NCBI GenBank assembly: GCA_934633985.1
Contig: CAKTYU010000002.1
Span: 1-64,000 of the forward strand
Reading direction: 5' to 3'
Source: an uncultured Clostridia bacterium
GTDB lineage: Bacteria; Bacillota; Clostridia; Christensenellales; CAG-138
Length of the DNA stretch: 64,000 nt
Shown here one piece after another: positions 33,114 to 41,983 of the stretch (position 1 is the stretch's first letter; each line of letters starts with the position of its first letter). The notes under the pieces are model-generated. The model was not told the DNA's origin and did no database searches. It saw only the letters and a program-made list of their open reading frames with translations. A program made the position numbers and the translations under genes.

Positions 33114-35535
33114 AGCAGCCGCAGCCGTTCTTGGGATACTCGGAGTCGGCGTCGCTGTAATCGTCGAAGCTCTGCTCGGTGCGGTTGATTATCTCGTCCT
33201 GAAGCTCCTTGCTCAGGTTGCGGAAGTGGTCGCTGTAACCCGCCACGCGGACTATGAGGTCTTTGTACTCCTCAGGATTGGCCTGTGCAGCCAGCAGCGT
33301 CTTGCGATCGATGACGTTGAACTGGATGTGGTGGCCGTCCATGTTGAAGTAGGCGCGGATGAGGTTGGCAAACTGGTCGAGCCCGGTATCGCCCGCAAGC
33401 ACGGAGGGGGTGAACTTCTGGTTGAGCAGCGTGCCGCCCGTGGAAAGCTGATCCATCTTGGCGCAGGAGTTGATAACGCCGGTGGGGCCGAAGACGTCCG
33501 CGCCCTTCTCGGGGGATATTCCCTCGGATACAGGCTTGTGCGCAAGGCGGCCGTTGGGGGAGGCGTTCATGACCTCGCCGAAGTATACGTGGCAGGTGGT
33601 GGGCAGCATGTTGATGCGGTAGTAGCCGCCCTTGGTGTTGGGCCTGCCGGTCACGCAGTCGCGGTAGTAGGTGAAGATATCCTTCATGATATCGTCCGCA
33701 TAGTCGTCGTCGTTGCCGTATTTGGGCGTCTTGTGGGTGACGAGGTGATAGATGCGGTCATACCCCTCAAAGTTGTGATCCAGCGCCTCCACCAGCTCCT
33801 CCATGGTGAAGTTATTATGGTCGAAGCAGTTGTACTTTATGGCGGCGAGGCTGTCGGTTATGGTGCCTATGCCCACGCCCTGTATGTAGTTGGTGTTGTA
33901 CCTTGCGCCGCCCGCGTTGTAGTCCTTGCCCTTCTTTATGCAGTCGTTGGTAAGTATGGAGAGGAAGGGGGCGGGCATATACTGGGCGAATATCTGCTCT
34001 ATAACGTTGCTGCCGGCGATCTTGATATCCGCGAAGTACTTTATCTGCTTCTTGTAGGCCTCGAAGAACTCCTCATAGCTGTGGAAGTCCTTGGCAAGGC
34101 CGGTGTGCAGGCCAAGCTGATGGCCGCCCACGTGATCGTAGCCGTCGTACAGCGTCAGCTCGAGTATCTTGGGCAGGTTGAAGTAGCCCTGGAGTATGTA
34201 GGCCTCGTTGCCGAAGGCGCCGGTCTCCACGCAGCCGGAGGTGCCGCCCATGCGCGCGTCGTCCAAGGACTTTCCGGCGTTCATAAGCTCAGATACTATC
34301 GCCTCGGTGTTGTAGAAGGCGGGCTGGCCCCAGCCCTTGCGGGATATCTCGCAGGCACGCTTGAGGAACTTGCGGGGGGTCTTGCGGCTTATCTGCACAT
34401 TGCTGGAGGGCTGGAGCAGCTTCATCTCGTCCATGCAGTCCAGTATCATGTAGCTGACCTCGTTTACGCCGTCCTTGCCGTCCTCGGTTATGCCGCCGGT
34501 ATTGATGTTGGCAAAGTCCGTATAGGTGCTGCTCTCCTTTAGGGTGATGCCCACCTTGGGAGGCGCGGGCTGGTTGTTGAACTTGACCCACAGGCACTCG
34601 AGAAGCTCCAATGCGCCGTCGCGGTCAATGCGGCCGTTCTCCACATCGTCTACATAGAAGGGATTAAGGTGTTGATCCAGACGGCCAGGAGAGTAAGCGT
34701 CCCAGGGATTGAGTTCGCTGGTAACGCCTATATGCACGAACCAGTACTGCTGTATCGCCTGCCAGAAGGTCCTGGGCTTATGGGCGGGCACCCAGCGGCA
34801 GTTTTCCGCTATCTGGACGAGCTCCGCCTTGCGCTTTTCATCGGTCCCCTTTGCGGCCAGCTCCTCGGCCAGGTCGGCATAGCGGTTGGCGAGGATTATG
34901 ATAGCGTCGCAGTCTATGGCCATTGCGTTGAGCTGGCAGCGCTTTTCGTATGCTTCTTTGTCGTTGAGGAAGTCCAGCTTGGCTATGGCGTCCTCGATGT
35001 CCTTTTTGTAGTCGAGGAAGCCCTTTTCGAATATCTTGCGGGAGCCTACGGTATGGCCGGGGCCGCGCTGCTCCATGAATTCGGTGAATATGCCGGACTC
35101 GTATGCCAGCTTCCATTCGGGGGTCATGGACTCGAGTATCTTGTGGCGGGTGCTGCGGTGCTCCCAGTAGGGGATTATAACTTCCTCCTGAAGCTTGAGG
35201 TCCTCATCGGTGACGGAGAAGTTGATGAGCTCGCGGTCGTTCATGACGTGCATGTCCTGAAGCGTATGGCAGCAAAGCTCCGGGAAGGTGGGGGAGGCCT
35301 GGGCGGTGTCGCCCTTTTCGCCCACTATGAGCTCGCCGTCCGCGATCTCTATGGTCTTGTGCTGGAAATAATATTTGAGGGCGGTGGCTCTCATTTCGGG
35401 TACGGACATGGAACCATCGTAAAGCTTATAGGCCTCTGTCATGAGCTTTGCGCGCTCCATGTAGATGTGGGGCTGAGTCTCGAGGCTCTGCTTACGCAGC
35501 ATCCTGACTCTTTCGTTCATTCCGCGTTCTTCCAT
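33112..35535 (-). CDS. hypD: trans-4-hydroxy-L-proline dehydratase (glycyl radical enzyme)
   Basis: An 807-residue glycyl radical enzyme that dehydrates trans-4-hydroxyproline to pyrroline-5-carboxylate. Catalytic cysteine C435 and base E437 lie in TSGCVETG; the radical glycine is G766 in VRVAGYSDHF. The residues I recall for the Clostridioides difficile HypD active site (H160, D278, S334, D339, F340, C434, E436, Y450, T645, G765) all appear here shifted by exactly one: H161, D279, S335, D340, F341, C435, E437, Y451, T646, G766. This separates it from choline, glycerol and pyruvate-formate members. Neighbours agree: activase upstream, proC downstream. It is cytoplasmic and oxygen-sensitive. 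Confidence 0.93.
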   Translation of the reverse strand: MEERGMNERVRMLRKQSLETQPHIYMERAKLMTEAYKLYDGSMSVPEMRATALKYYFQHKTIEIADGELIVGEKGDTAQASPTFPELCCHTLQDMHVMNDRELINFSVTDEDLKLQEEVIIPYWEHRSTRHKILESMTPEWKLAYESGIFTEFMEQRGPGHTVGSRKIFEKGFLDYKKDIEDAIAKLDFLNDKEAYEKRCQLNAMAIDCDAIIILANRYADLAEELAAKGTDEKRKAELVQIAENCRWVPAHKPRTFWQAIQQYWFVHIGVTSELNPWDAYSPGRLDQHLNPFYVDDVENGRIDRDGALELLECLWVKFNNQPAPPKVGITLKESSTYTDFANINTGGITEDGKDGVNEVSYMILDCMDEMKLLQPSSNVQISRKTPRKFLKRACEISRKGWGQPAFYNTEAIVSELMNAGKSLDDARMGGTSGCVETGAFGNEAYILQGYFNLPKILELTLYDGYDHVGGHQLGLHTGLAKDFHSYEEFFEAYKKQIKYFADIKIAGSNVIEQIFAQYMPAPFLSILTNDCIKKGKDYNAGGARYNTNYIQGVGIGTITDSLAAIKYNCFDHNNFTMEELVEALDHNFEGYDRIYHLVTHKTPKYGNDDDYADDIMKDIFTYYRDCVTGRPNTKGGYYRINMLPTTCHVYFGEVMNASPNGRLAHKPVSEGISPEKGADVFGPTGVINSCAKMDQLSTGGTLLNQKFTPSVLAGDTGLDQFANLIRAYFNMDGHHIQFNVIDRKTLLAAQANPEEYKDLIVRVAGYSDHFRNLSKELQDEIINRTEQSFDDYSDADSEYPKNGCGC

Positions 35536-35538
35536 GGT

Positions 35539-36465
35539 TCATCCTCCTATTTTTGTATTGCTGTATCCATTTTGGTTAAATAGCCGCACCAGCTCGTCCA
35601 GGTGCTGCTTTGAAGGCGGGTTGAAGCCGTAGTCGTGCCTCTCCTTGCCCAGCTTTTCTAACTTATCCTGACCTAACTCGTGATAGGGCAGGAGGTTGAT
35701 CTGGAGCACGGGTATGCCGTTGTCGCGGAGGAAGGCTATGACCTTGAGCATATCCTCTTTAGAGTCGTTAAGGCCGGCTATGAGCGGCATGCGGATATAT
35801 ATCCTTGCGCCGGCCCTGCCGAGCTTTATGAGGTTATCCAGTATGAGCCTGTTGCTGACGCGGGTGTTCGCCTTATGCACGTCGTCGTCTATGGCCTTTA
35901 TGTCGTAGAGGAAAACGTCGGTATAGGGCAGTATCCTCTCGTAGTTCTCATAAGGTGCAAAGCCGCAGGTATCGACGTATACGGAATAGCCCTTGCCGTG
36001 GAGCCGCCTTGCAAGCTCTATGACGTAATCCATATCCTGGGCCATCACCTCGCCGCCGGAGAGGGTGATCCCGCCGCCGGATTCCTCCCAGTACATCTTG
36101 TCCTTTTCCAGCAGCTTGATAAGCTCGGGTATGCCGTATGCCCTGCCGGATATGGTGCGGGCCTCGTTGTAGCACTCGTCAACGCATTCGCCGCAGCGGA
36201 CGCACTTATCGCGGTCGGTGACGGATACGCCCTCGGCGTTTAAGGCTATGGCGTGCTCGGGGCAAAGCTCTATGCACCTGCCGCAGCCGGAGCAGCGGTC
36301 CGGGTTGCGCATGGGCTCGGCGGAAAAATCCTGCGTCTCAGGGTTGTGGCACCAGCGGCAGGCCATATTGCAGCCCTTAAAAAAGACCGTGGTGCGTATG
36401 CCGTCCCCATCGTGTATGGAGTAGCGCTGTATGTTGGTTATCAGTGGCTGTTTCATTTGGATCAT
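35539..36465 (-). CDS. Glycyl-radical activating enzyme of the hydroxyproline dehydratase
   Basis: A 308-residue radical SAM enzyme. The SAM cluster cysteines C32, C36, C39 are in GCNMACRWCH, and an inserted double ferredoxin domain has C58/C61/C64/C68 and C88/C91/C94/C98, the layout usual for activases of PFL-like enzymes other than PFL itself. It would generate the glycyl radical on the enzyme encoded three bases downstream. It is often called HypE in the HypD literature, a name that clashes with hydrogenase maturation, so no symbol is given. It is first in the operon. Confidence 0.93.
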   Translation of the reverse strand: MIQMKQPLITNIQRYSIHDGDGIRTTVFFKGCNMACRWCHNPETQDFSAEPMRNPDRCSGCGRCIELCPEHAIALNAEGVSVTDRDKCVRCGECVDECYNEARTISGRAYGIPELIKLLEKDKMYWEESGGGITLSGGEVMAQDMDYVIELARRLHGKGYSVYVDTCGFAPYENYERILPYTDVFLYDIKAIDDDVHKANTRVSNRLILDNLIKLGRAGARIYIRMPLIAGLNDSKEDMLKVIAFLRDNGIPVLQINLLPYHELGQDKLEKLGKERHDYGFNPPSKQHLDELVRLFNQNGYSNTKIGG

Positions 36466-36487
36466 CCTCCGAAAATACGGTAATATT

Positions 36488-36539
36488 GCAAATGCTCCTA
36501 AAAAAGCCTTAAATACAATTAGAAGAGTTGCATATTTGC
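36488..36539. promoter_or_regulatory. Likely LysR-regulator operator between divergent genes
   Basis: GCAAATGC (36488-36495) and GCATATTTGC (36530-36539) form an imperfect inverted pair in the AT-rich 156-base gap between the activase gene and the LysR gene. LysR-type regulators usually bind such sites between themselves and their targets. This is inference from position and symmetry. Confidence 0.4.
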
Positions 36540-36621
36540 GTTAATTATTATACAATTAAATCCGTCATAATAAAACTGAATGTTTGTAATGCGATACATT
36601 CAGATGTGGAATGAGGTCATT

Positions 36622-37509
36622 ATGAGCCTGAAGAAGTACAAAGCACTTGTGGAAACGATAGATCTGGGGAGCCTTACAAAGGCTGCCGAAAAGCTCAACT
36701 ATACCCAGCCCGGCATCAGCCACATGATACTTTCGCTGGAAAACGAGTTCGGCTTCCCGCTGCTGATACGGGGCAAGAGCGGCGTGACGCCCACCCCGGA
36801 GGCGGAGAAGCTGATGGTATACCTTCGCCAGATAGTCAACGGCGAGGAAAAGCTAAAGGAGGAGGTGAACCGCATACACGGCGCGGACGTGGGTACGGTT
36901 CGCATAGGCTGCTTCTTCAGCCTGTCCATACATCTTCTGCCGAGCATAATGGCGGAATTTTCGGAAAGGTATCCCGGCATAGAGCTTCAACTGTACGTGG
37001 GCGAGCACGGTGAAATATGCCGCTGGCTGGATCAGGGCAAGATAGATATCGCCTTCATGTCACTGCCCGTGCCGGAGGAGCTTCGCTTTACGCCATTGTT
37101 TAATGACGTCATATATGCCGTATTGCCGGAGGGCCACCCCTTGGCGAGGAGGGAAGCGGTAAAGCCCGCCGAGCTTGTGCAGTATCCCTTTATATTGCAG
37201 CATCAGGGCTCGGACGAGGACGCGAACCGTGTGCTTAACAGCGAGGGGCTCAAGCCAAACGTCAGATTCCGGGTGCGGGGGGACGAGGCCATACAATCCA
37301 TGATAGCCAAGGGGCTGGGCGTATCCATAGCGCCGGAGCTGGTGCTGTCCAGAAGGCCGGAGGGAATAGTGCTAAGGCCCTTCGAGCCGGAATACCACAG
37401 GGTGCTGGGGCTTGCGCTGCCGGAAAACGGCGGGAACGCGCCCGCGCTTAAATTATTTATGGATTTCGTAAAGGGCTACTGTGAAGCGGACAGGGGCGGC
37501 GGACAATAA
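36622..37509 (+). CDS. LysR family transcriptional regulator
   Basis: A 295-residue regulator. Residues 1-60 form the winged helix (LVETIDLGSLTKAAEKLNYTQPGISHMILSLENEFGFPLLIRG), and about 90-290 the periplasmic-binding-like effector domain (VGTVRIGCFFSLSIHLLP...IAPELVLSRRP). It is divergently transcribed from the activase-hypD-proC genes, so it most likely controls them in response to hydroxyproline, proline or a related compound. The start ATG 36622 has AATGAGGTC upstream and matches the family start; a longer frame from 36580 is less likely. Confidence 0.9.
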   Translation: MSLKKYKALVETIDLGSLTKAAEKLNYTQPGISHMILSLENEFGFPLLIRGKSGVTPTPEAEKLMVYLRQIVNGEEKLKEEVNRIHGADVGTVRIGCFFSLSIHLLPSIMAEFSERYPGIELQLYVGEHGEICRWLDQGKIDIAFMSLPVPEELRFTPLFNDVIYAVLPEGHPLARREAVKPAELVQYPFILQHQGSDEDANRVLNSEGLKPNVRFRVRGDEAIQSMIAKGLGVSIAPELVLSRRPEGIVLRPFEPEYHRVLGLALPENGGNAPALKLFMDFVKGYCEADRGGGQ

Positions 37510-37594
37510 CATCTGGAAAAAGCGCAGGTTATGTTGTAAAATGTTATAGCCGCCGCAAGGGGCGAAGGATATAACGGAAGGACGGGGAACAGGT

Positions 37595-38251
37595 ATGAAG
37601 GAGAGCGCAAGGGCGAAAAAGCAGCGCATAAAAAACGCGCTGGCGGCGCTTGGGGCGGCGTATCCCGACGCCAGGCCCCAGTTGGACTTTACCAACCCCT
37701 TTGAGCTGCTGGTCGCCACCATGCTCTCAGCCCAGTGCACGGATAAGCGGGTGAACATGGTTACAGAAAAGCTGTTTCCGGCGCTGGGAACTCCGCAAAA
37801 GCTTGCTGACGCCACCGAGGAGGAGGTAATATCCTACATACGCGGCTGCGGCCTGTTCAACACCAAGGCCAGGAACCTCATAGCTGCGGCAAGGATAATA
37901 CACGAGCAGTACAACGACGAGGTGCCGAAGGACCGGGATGTGCTCATGGGGCTGCCCGGGGTAGGGCGAAAGACCGCGAACGTGGTGGCGTCTAACGCCT
38001 TCGGCGTGCCCGCCATAGCGGTGGATACCCATGTTTTCAGGGTGTCGAACCGCATAGGCCTTGCGGAAGCGAAGGACGTGGGCGAGACGGAAAGGCAGCT
38101 CATGGAAAACATACCCAGGGAGGACTGGTCAAGGGCCCATCATTGGATAATATACCACGGCAGGCAGGTATGCTCGGCGAGAAAGCCCAAATGCGAGGCC
38201 TGCTCCGTAAGGGAGTACTGTAAGGCATATTTGGATAACGATATAAGGTAG
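37595..38251 (+). CDS. nth: Endonuclease III
   Basis: A 218-residue DNA glycosylase/AP-lyase for oxidised pyrimidines. The helix-hairpin-helix LPGVGRKTA carries catalytic K126 and D144 follows in AVDTHVFRV. The C-terminal 4Fe-4S loop is complete: C193-X6-C200-X2-C203-X5-C209. ATG 37595 follows a GGAAGGACGGGGA stretch. It lies 24 bases upstream of obg and may be read with it. Confidence 0.96.
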   Translation: MKESARAKKQRIKNALAALGAAYPDARPQLDFTNPFELLVATMLSAQCTDKRVNMVTEKLFPALGTPQKLADATEEEVISYIRGCGLFNTKARNLIAAARIIHEQYNDEVPKDRDVLMGLPGVGRKTANVVASNAFGVPAIAVDTHVFRVSNRIGLAEAKDVGETERQLMENIPREDWSRAHHWIIYHGRQVCSARKPKCEACSVREYCKAYLDNDIR

Positions 38252-38274
38252 AGAAAAAATCGAAGGGGAACGGT

Positions 38275-39546
38275 ATGCAGTTCGTAGATAAAGCGAGGAT
38301 ATTCATAAAGGCGGGGGACGGCGGCGACGGCTGCTCCAGCTTCCACCGCGAAAAATACGTGGCACAGGGCGGCCCGGACGGCGGCGACGGAGGGCGGGGC
38401 GGAAGCATAATATTCCTCGCCGACCCAAACATGAGCACGCTGCTGGACTTCCGCTTTGCCCGCCACTTCAGGGCGGAGCGGGGCGAGAACGGCAAGGCTA
38501 AAATGTCCCGCGGCAAAAACGGTAAGGACGTGATAATAAAGGTACCCGTAGGTACCCTTGTAAGAGAGGTGGAGACGGGCAAGATAGTGGCTGACATGAA
38601 CAGGCCGGACCGCGAGCGCATAGTCCTCCACGGCGGTAGGGGCGGCAGGGGAAACGCCAGGTTCGCAACGCCCACCCGGCAGGCCCCAAAGTTTGCGCAG
38701 CCCGGCCAGAAGACCGCCGAGCACGAGGTGGAGTTGGAGCTAAAGACCATAGCGGACGTGGGCCTTGTGGGGCTGCCAAACGTGGGCAAGAGCACAATAC
38801 TTTCCGTGCTAACCAGCGCCAAGCCCAAGATAGCCAACTACCACTTCACCACACTCACCCCCAATCTCGGCGTCGTGAAGCGCTATGACCAGAGCTTCGT
38901 ATTGGCGGATATACCGGGGCTCATAGAGGGGGCGGCGGAGGGCGCGGGCCTGGGCCACGACTTTCTCAGGCACATCGAGCGCACCAGAATGCTGGTCCAC
39001 GTGATAGATATGTCCGGCTGCGAGGGAAGGGATCCCATGGAGGATTACAGGCAGATCAACGCAGAGCTTGCCAAATTCAGCGAAGCCCTCGGGCGGCTGC
39101 CGCAGATAATCGCCGCGAACAAGATGGACATAACCGGCGCGGAGGACAACCTCGAGCTGTTCAAGATGGAGCTTGGCGACGCACCCGTCAAGATATTCCC
39201 GGTATCCGCGGCGACGGTGTCCGGCTTTGACGCGCTGCTGGACGAGATAGTGAGGACGCTCGCCACCCTGCCCAAACCCCTCGAATACGACGAGGACGAG
39301 TTGGTGGAAAGCTATAAATACGAGCCGGGCTATGAGATAACCGTGGGCGACGACGGGGTGTTCACCCTTACCGGCGGCACCATAGACTATCTTCTGGATA
39401 CCACGTATGCCGAGGACGACGAATCCATGCGCCGCTTCCAGCAGTTCCTCATAAAAGAGGGCATAATAGACGCCCTGCGCGAAAAGGGCGCCACGGACGA
39501 CAGCACCATACGCATGGGCGAATGGGAATTTGACTTTATTGAATAA
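38275..39546 (+). CDS. obg: Obg GTPase (ribosome assembly)
   Basis: A 423-residue essential GTPase with three domains: the glycine-rich Obg fold (about 1-157, with repeated GGDGG motifs), the G domain (G1 GLPNVGKST, G3 DIPGLIEGA, G4 NKMD) and the C-terminal OCT domain (about 340-423). It acts in 50S assembly and stress signalling. Its neighbours nth, yhbY and nadD-yqeK-rsfS fit the common obg region of Firmicutes. The ribosome site is AAGGGGAACGGT. Confidence 0.97.
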   Translation: MQFVDKARIFIKAGDGGDGCSSFHREKYVAQGGPDGGDGGRGGSIIFLADPNMSTLLDFRFARHFRAERGENGKAKMSRGKNGKDVIIKVPVGTLVREVETGKIVADMNRPDRERIVLHGGRGGRGNARFATPTRQAPKFAQPGQKTAEHEVELELKTIADVGLVGLPNVGKSTILSVLTSAKPKIANYHFTTLTPNLGVVKRYDQSFVLADIPGLIEGAAEGAGLGHDFLRHIERTRMLVHVIDMSGCEGRDPMEDYRQINAELAKFSEALGRLPQIIAANKMDITGAEDNLELFKMELGDAPVKIFPVSAATVSGFDALLDEIVRTLATLPKPLEYDEDELVESYKYEPGYEITVGDDGVFTLTGGTIDYLLDTTYAEDDESMRRFQQFLIKEGIIDALREKGATDDSTIRMGEWEFDFIE

Positions 39547-39572
39547 AATAACGTTACGGGAGAGAACGAATA

Positions 39573-39860
39573 ATGCTCAGCAGCAAGCAGAGGGCTAACC
39601 TCAGATCCATGGCTAATACCCTTGCGCCGATCTTTCAGATAGGCAAGGGCAACATAAACGACAACTTCATAGAGCAGATAGACGGGGCGCTGGAGACGAG
39701 GGAGCTTATCAAGATAAGCATACTGGAAACGGCGGACGTAACCGCCCGGGAGGCGTCGGATCAGCTTTGCTCGGCGCTGGGCGCCGAGCCGGTGCAGTGC
39801 ATAGGAAAAAAGCTGGTGCTTTACAGGCCCAGCAGGGAAAACCCTAAGATAGAGATATAG
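39573..39860 (+). CDS. yhbY: YhbY family RNA-binding (CRM domain) protein
   Basis: A 95-residue CRM-domain protein: LSSKQRANLRSMANTLAPIFQIGKGNI, then LETRELIKI and LYRPSRENPKIEI at the end. YhbY binds pre-50S particles. It lies 26 bases after obg with GGGAGAGAACGA before the ATG, so it is co-transcribed with another 50S assembly factor. Confidence 0.95.
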   Translation: MLSSKQRANLRSMANTLAPIFQIGKGNINDNFIEQIDGALETRELIKISILETADVTAREASDQLCSALGAEPVQCIGKKLVLYRPSRENPKIEI

Positions 39861-39862
39861 CC

Positions 39863-40690
39863 CTACGCCTCTGCGCCCGCCGTGCCGAGCCACCACGACG
39901 CAGCGCCAAAGCAGAGGCAGGCCGCAGCCATGAGCCTGTAATAAAGGGCGTTATCCACAAAGAAGGAAAGCCCGGTAAGGCAGGCCGCGGCTATCATGTA
40001 GCTTTTAAACCGCCCCGCTGCGAATACCGAAGTGCGGGCGGCTTTTTTGTTTATGCGCTCGCGCTCAAATTCCGCGAGTATGGCGGCGTCCGCCTCAGAT
40101 GCGGAAAGGGAAAGCTCCTTTAGCTGCTCCTTGGTGAGCAGGGAGCTGAGGGGCGTCAGCGTAAAGGTGATATCCGGGCAGGCGGAGGCCGTGGCCTTGG
40201 CGCTGCCCTGCAGCGGCCCGCCGTAATATAAGGAGACCTTGCTCAGGCCGCGCTTGCGGGCGGCGCGGGCCGCCTTTAATATGTCGTCCGGGGTAGGGCC
40301 TTCGGAGCGGTGGACGGAGCATATAAGCCTGTCCGATCGCTTCCCCTCCCTTGATATATGCTCGGCGATCAGCCTGCTCCGCTGGTCGTCCCCCATGAGC
40401 AGGAGCCTTGCGTTAAGCGCCGCGGCGGATACCCGCCTGCGCTCTGCGCGTATGAGGGAATCGAGGCGAAGGCTGCTTATAAGATCCAGCCCTACCGATA
40501 TAAAGCCGGTGGCGGCGAGGCTCAGCATCGCCTTGGCCACGCCGTTGGCGACCATGGCCGAAAACCACATATAGCACGCCATGAACACTATCGCGCGCAG
40601 CGCTATATAGTCTGCGATGCGCGAAAAAAGCCCCCTGCCGCCGTATAACTTCTTTTTAAGGCAGCGTATGAGCTGCTTATTCTGCTTCAT
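39863..40690 (-). CDS. Membrane protein of unknown function with two helix pairs
   Basis: A 275-residue protein. Two helices near 30-75, a soluble middle (about 75-225) and two helices near 230-265. The middle region has Arg/Lys-rich parts and blocks LLLMGDDQRSRLIAEHIS and ILKAARAARKRGLSKVSLYYGG that hint at a nucleotide- or nucleic-acid-related alpha/beta fold, but I recognise no family. The start at ATG 40690 has GAGGTG nine bases upstream, preferred over GTG 40702. It ends two bases after yhbY's stop in the opposite direction; such proteins appear near obg-nadD in some Clostridia. Confidence 0.75.
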   Translation of the reverse strand: MKQNKQLIRCLKKKLYGGRGLFSRIADYIALRAIVFMACYMWFSAMVANGVAKAMLSLAATGFISVGLDLISSLRLDSLIRAERRRVSAAALNARLLLMGDDQRSRLIAEHISREGKRSDRLICSVHRSEGPTPDDILKAARAARKRGLSKVSLYYGGPLQGSAKATASACPDITFTLTPLSSLLTKEQLKELSLSASEADAAILAEFERERINKKAARTSVFAAGRFKSYMIAAACLTGLSFFVDNALYYRLMAAACLCFGAASWWLGTAGAEA

Positions 40691-40742
40691 AATAAAATAC
40701 ACCTCGCTCTTTGGAGTTATTATTCCTTATGGGCGGCCAAGC

Positions 40743-40771
40743 TATACACGGCGGCAAAACCGGTGTATAAT
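40743..40771 (+). promoter_or_regulatory. Promoter for nadD-yqeK-rsfS
   Basis: TATACA (40743-40748), 17-base spacer, TATAAT (40766-40771), 39 bases before the start ATG. Confidence 0.6.
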
Positions 40772-40810
40772 TCTTTTGTCGATCTTGTTTTTTTGAAAGG
40801 TGATAATGCG

Positions 40811-41983
40811 ATGCGTACAGCCATGTTTGGCGGGAGCTTCAACCCCATACACGACGGACATATAGAAATAGCCGCGAGGGTGCGGGAAAAATACGGCCTC
40901 GACAGGGTGCTTTTCATGGTAGCTAACGACCCGCCGCATAAAAAAAGCGCGGACATGGCAAGGGCGGAGCTTAGGTATGAGATGGCGAGGATCGCCCTCG
41001 CTGGGCGGGAGGGCCTTGAGCCCTGCGACCTTGAGCTTAAGCGCCGGGGCAAGAGCTATTCCGTTGATACGCTGAAGATACTGCACGAAATGTATCCTGA
41101 CGACCGCATCTTTTTCATAGTGGGCGCGGATATGCTTCTTGGCATCGACACATGGTACAACGCACCGGAGCTTTTCAGACGGGCGGAGTTCATAGCGGCG
41201 GGCAGGCCGGGCTCCGGCGGCGAGGCGGCGATGGAGGAAAAGGCGAGAACGCTGGAGGCCGATTACGGCGCAAGGGTGTATCCTTCCGGCATAACCGGGC
41301 CGGACATATCCTCCACGGATATACGCGAAAGGATCAAGGGCTGGCGCCCCGTAACGGAGCTTATGCCTTATGAGGCGGCGGAGTACATATATCAAAACGG
41401 GATTTATTTCCCGGAGGATACGGATAAGATTCGACAAAGGCTGAAGGCCGACCTTAAGCCCTCCCGCTACGCCCATACCATGCGGGTGATGATGAAGTCC
41501 ATAGAGCTGGCGGACAAATACGGCGCGGACAGCAAAAAGGCCGCCCTTGCGGGGCTGCTGCACGACTGCGCCAAGCTGACGCCCGAAAAGCAGTACGAAT
41601 TGGCGGGCGAGTATGGCTTGGACGTATCGGGAATGGCGCAGCCCATAATACACGGCCCTCTCGGCGCAGAGAGGGCAAGGCGGGTGTTCGGCGTGGCGGA
41701 TGAAGAGGTGCTTTCCGCCATAAGCTGCCACACCACCTGCAAAAGCCGTATGACGGCACTTGACAAGATAGTGTACCTTGCGGATAAAATAGAACAGGGA
41801 AGGATATACGACGGCGTGGAGGATATACGCCGCCAGGCGGATGAGAGCTTGGATCGCGGCATGGCGCGCTGCATAGAGCACGCGATATACCACGTCGAAA
41901 ATGAAAAGGGGGGGAAGATAACCCCCGAAACGTATATCGCACTGAACGAGATAAAAAAAGGCTTGGAGGGAAATGATGACTGA
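40811..41983 (+). CDS. nadD: Fused nicotinate-nucleotide adenylyltransferase and HD-domain hydrolase (NadD-YqeK)
   Basis: A 390-residue fusion. Residues 1 to about 200 are NadD, which makes deamido-NAD from NaMN and ATP: GGSFNPIHDGHI at 8-19 and the C-terminal SSTDIR. From about 205 the sequence is YqeK, an HD-domain symmetric Ap4A hydrolase: RYAHTMRVM, LAGLLHDCAK, then CHTT and DKIVYLADKIE. In Bacillus these are two adjacent genes. The ATG at 40811 follows AAAGGTGA. It overlaps rsfS by eight bases. Confidence 0.95.
   Translation: MRTAMFGGSFNPIHDGHIEIAARVREKYGLDRVLFMVANDPPHKKSADMARAELRYEMARIALAGREGLEPCDLELKRRGKSYSVDTLKILHEMYPDDRIFFIVGADMLLGIDTWYNAPELFRRAEFIAAGRPGSGGEAAMEEKARTLEADYGARVYPSGITGPDISSTDIRERIKGWRPVTELMPYEAAEYIYQNGIYFPEDTDKIRQRLKADLKPSRYAHTMRVMMKSIELADKYGADSKKAALAGLLHDCAKLTPEKQYELAGEYGLDVSGMAQPIIHGPLGAERARRVFGVADEEVLSAISCHTTCKSRMTALDKIVYLADKIEQGRIYDGVEDIRRQADESLDRGMARCIEHAIYHVENEKGGKITPETYIALNEIKKGLEGNDD

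Noticed and set aside
33106..34542. Open frame of 478 codons on the plus strand opposite hypD
   Set aside because: The minus strand encodes a complete enzyme with all active-site residues; the antisense frame has no recognisable protein features.
33112..35535. Pyruvate formate-lyase or choline trimethylamine-lyase
   Set aside because: Active-site residues and the proC neighbour match hydroxyproline dehydratase, and PFL would carry two adjacent catalytic cysteines, which are absent here.
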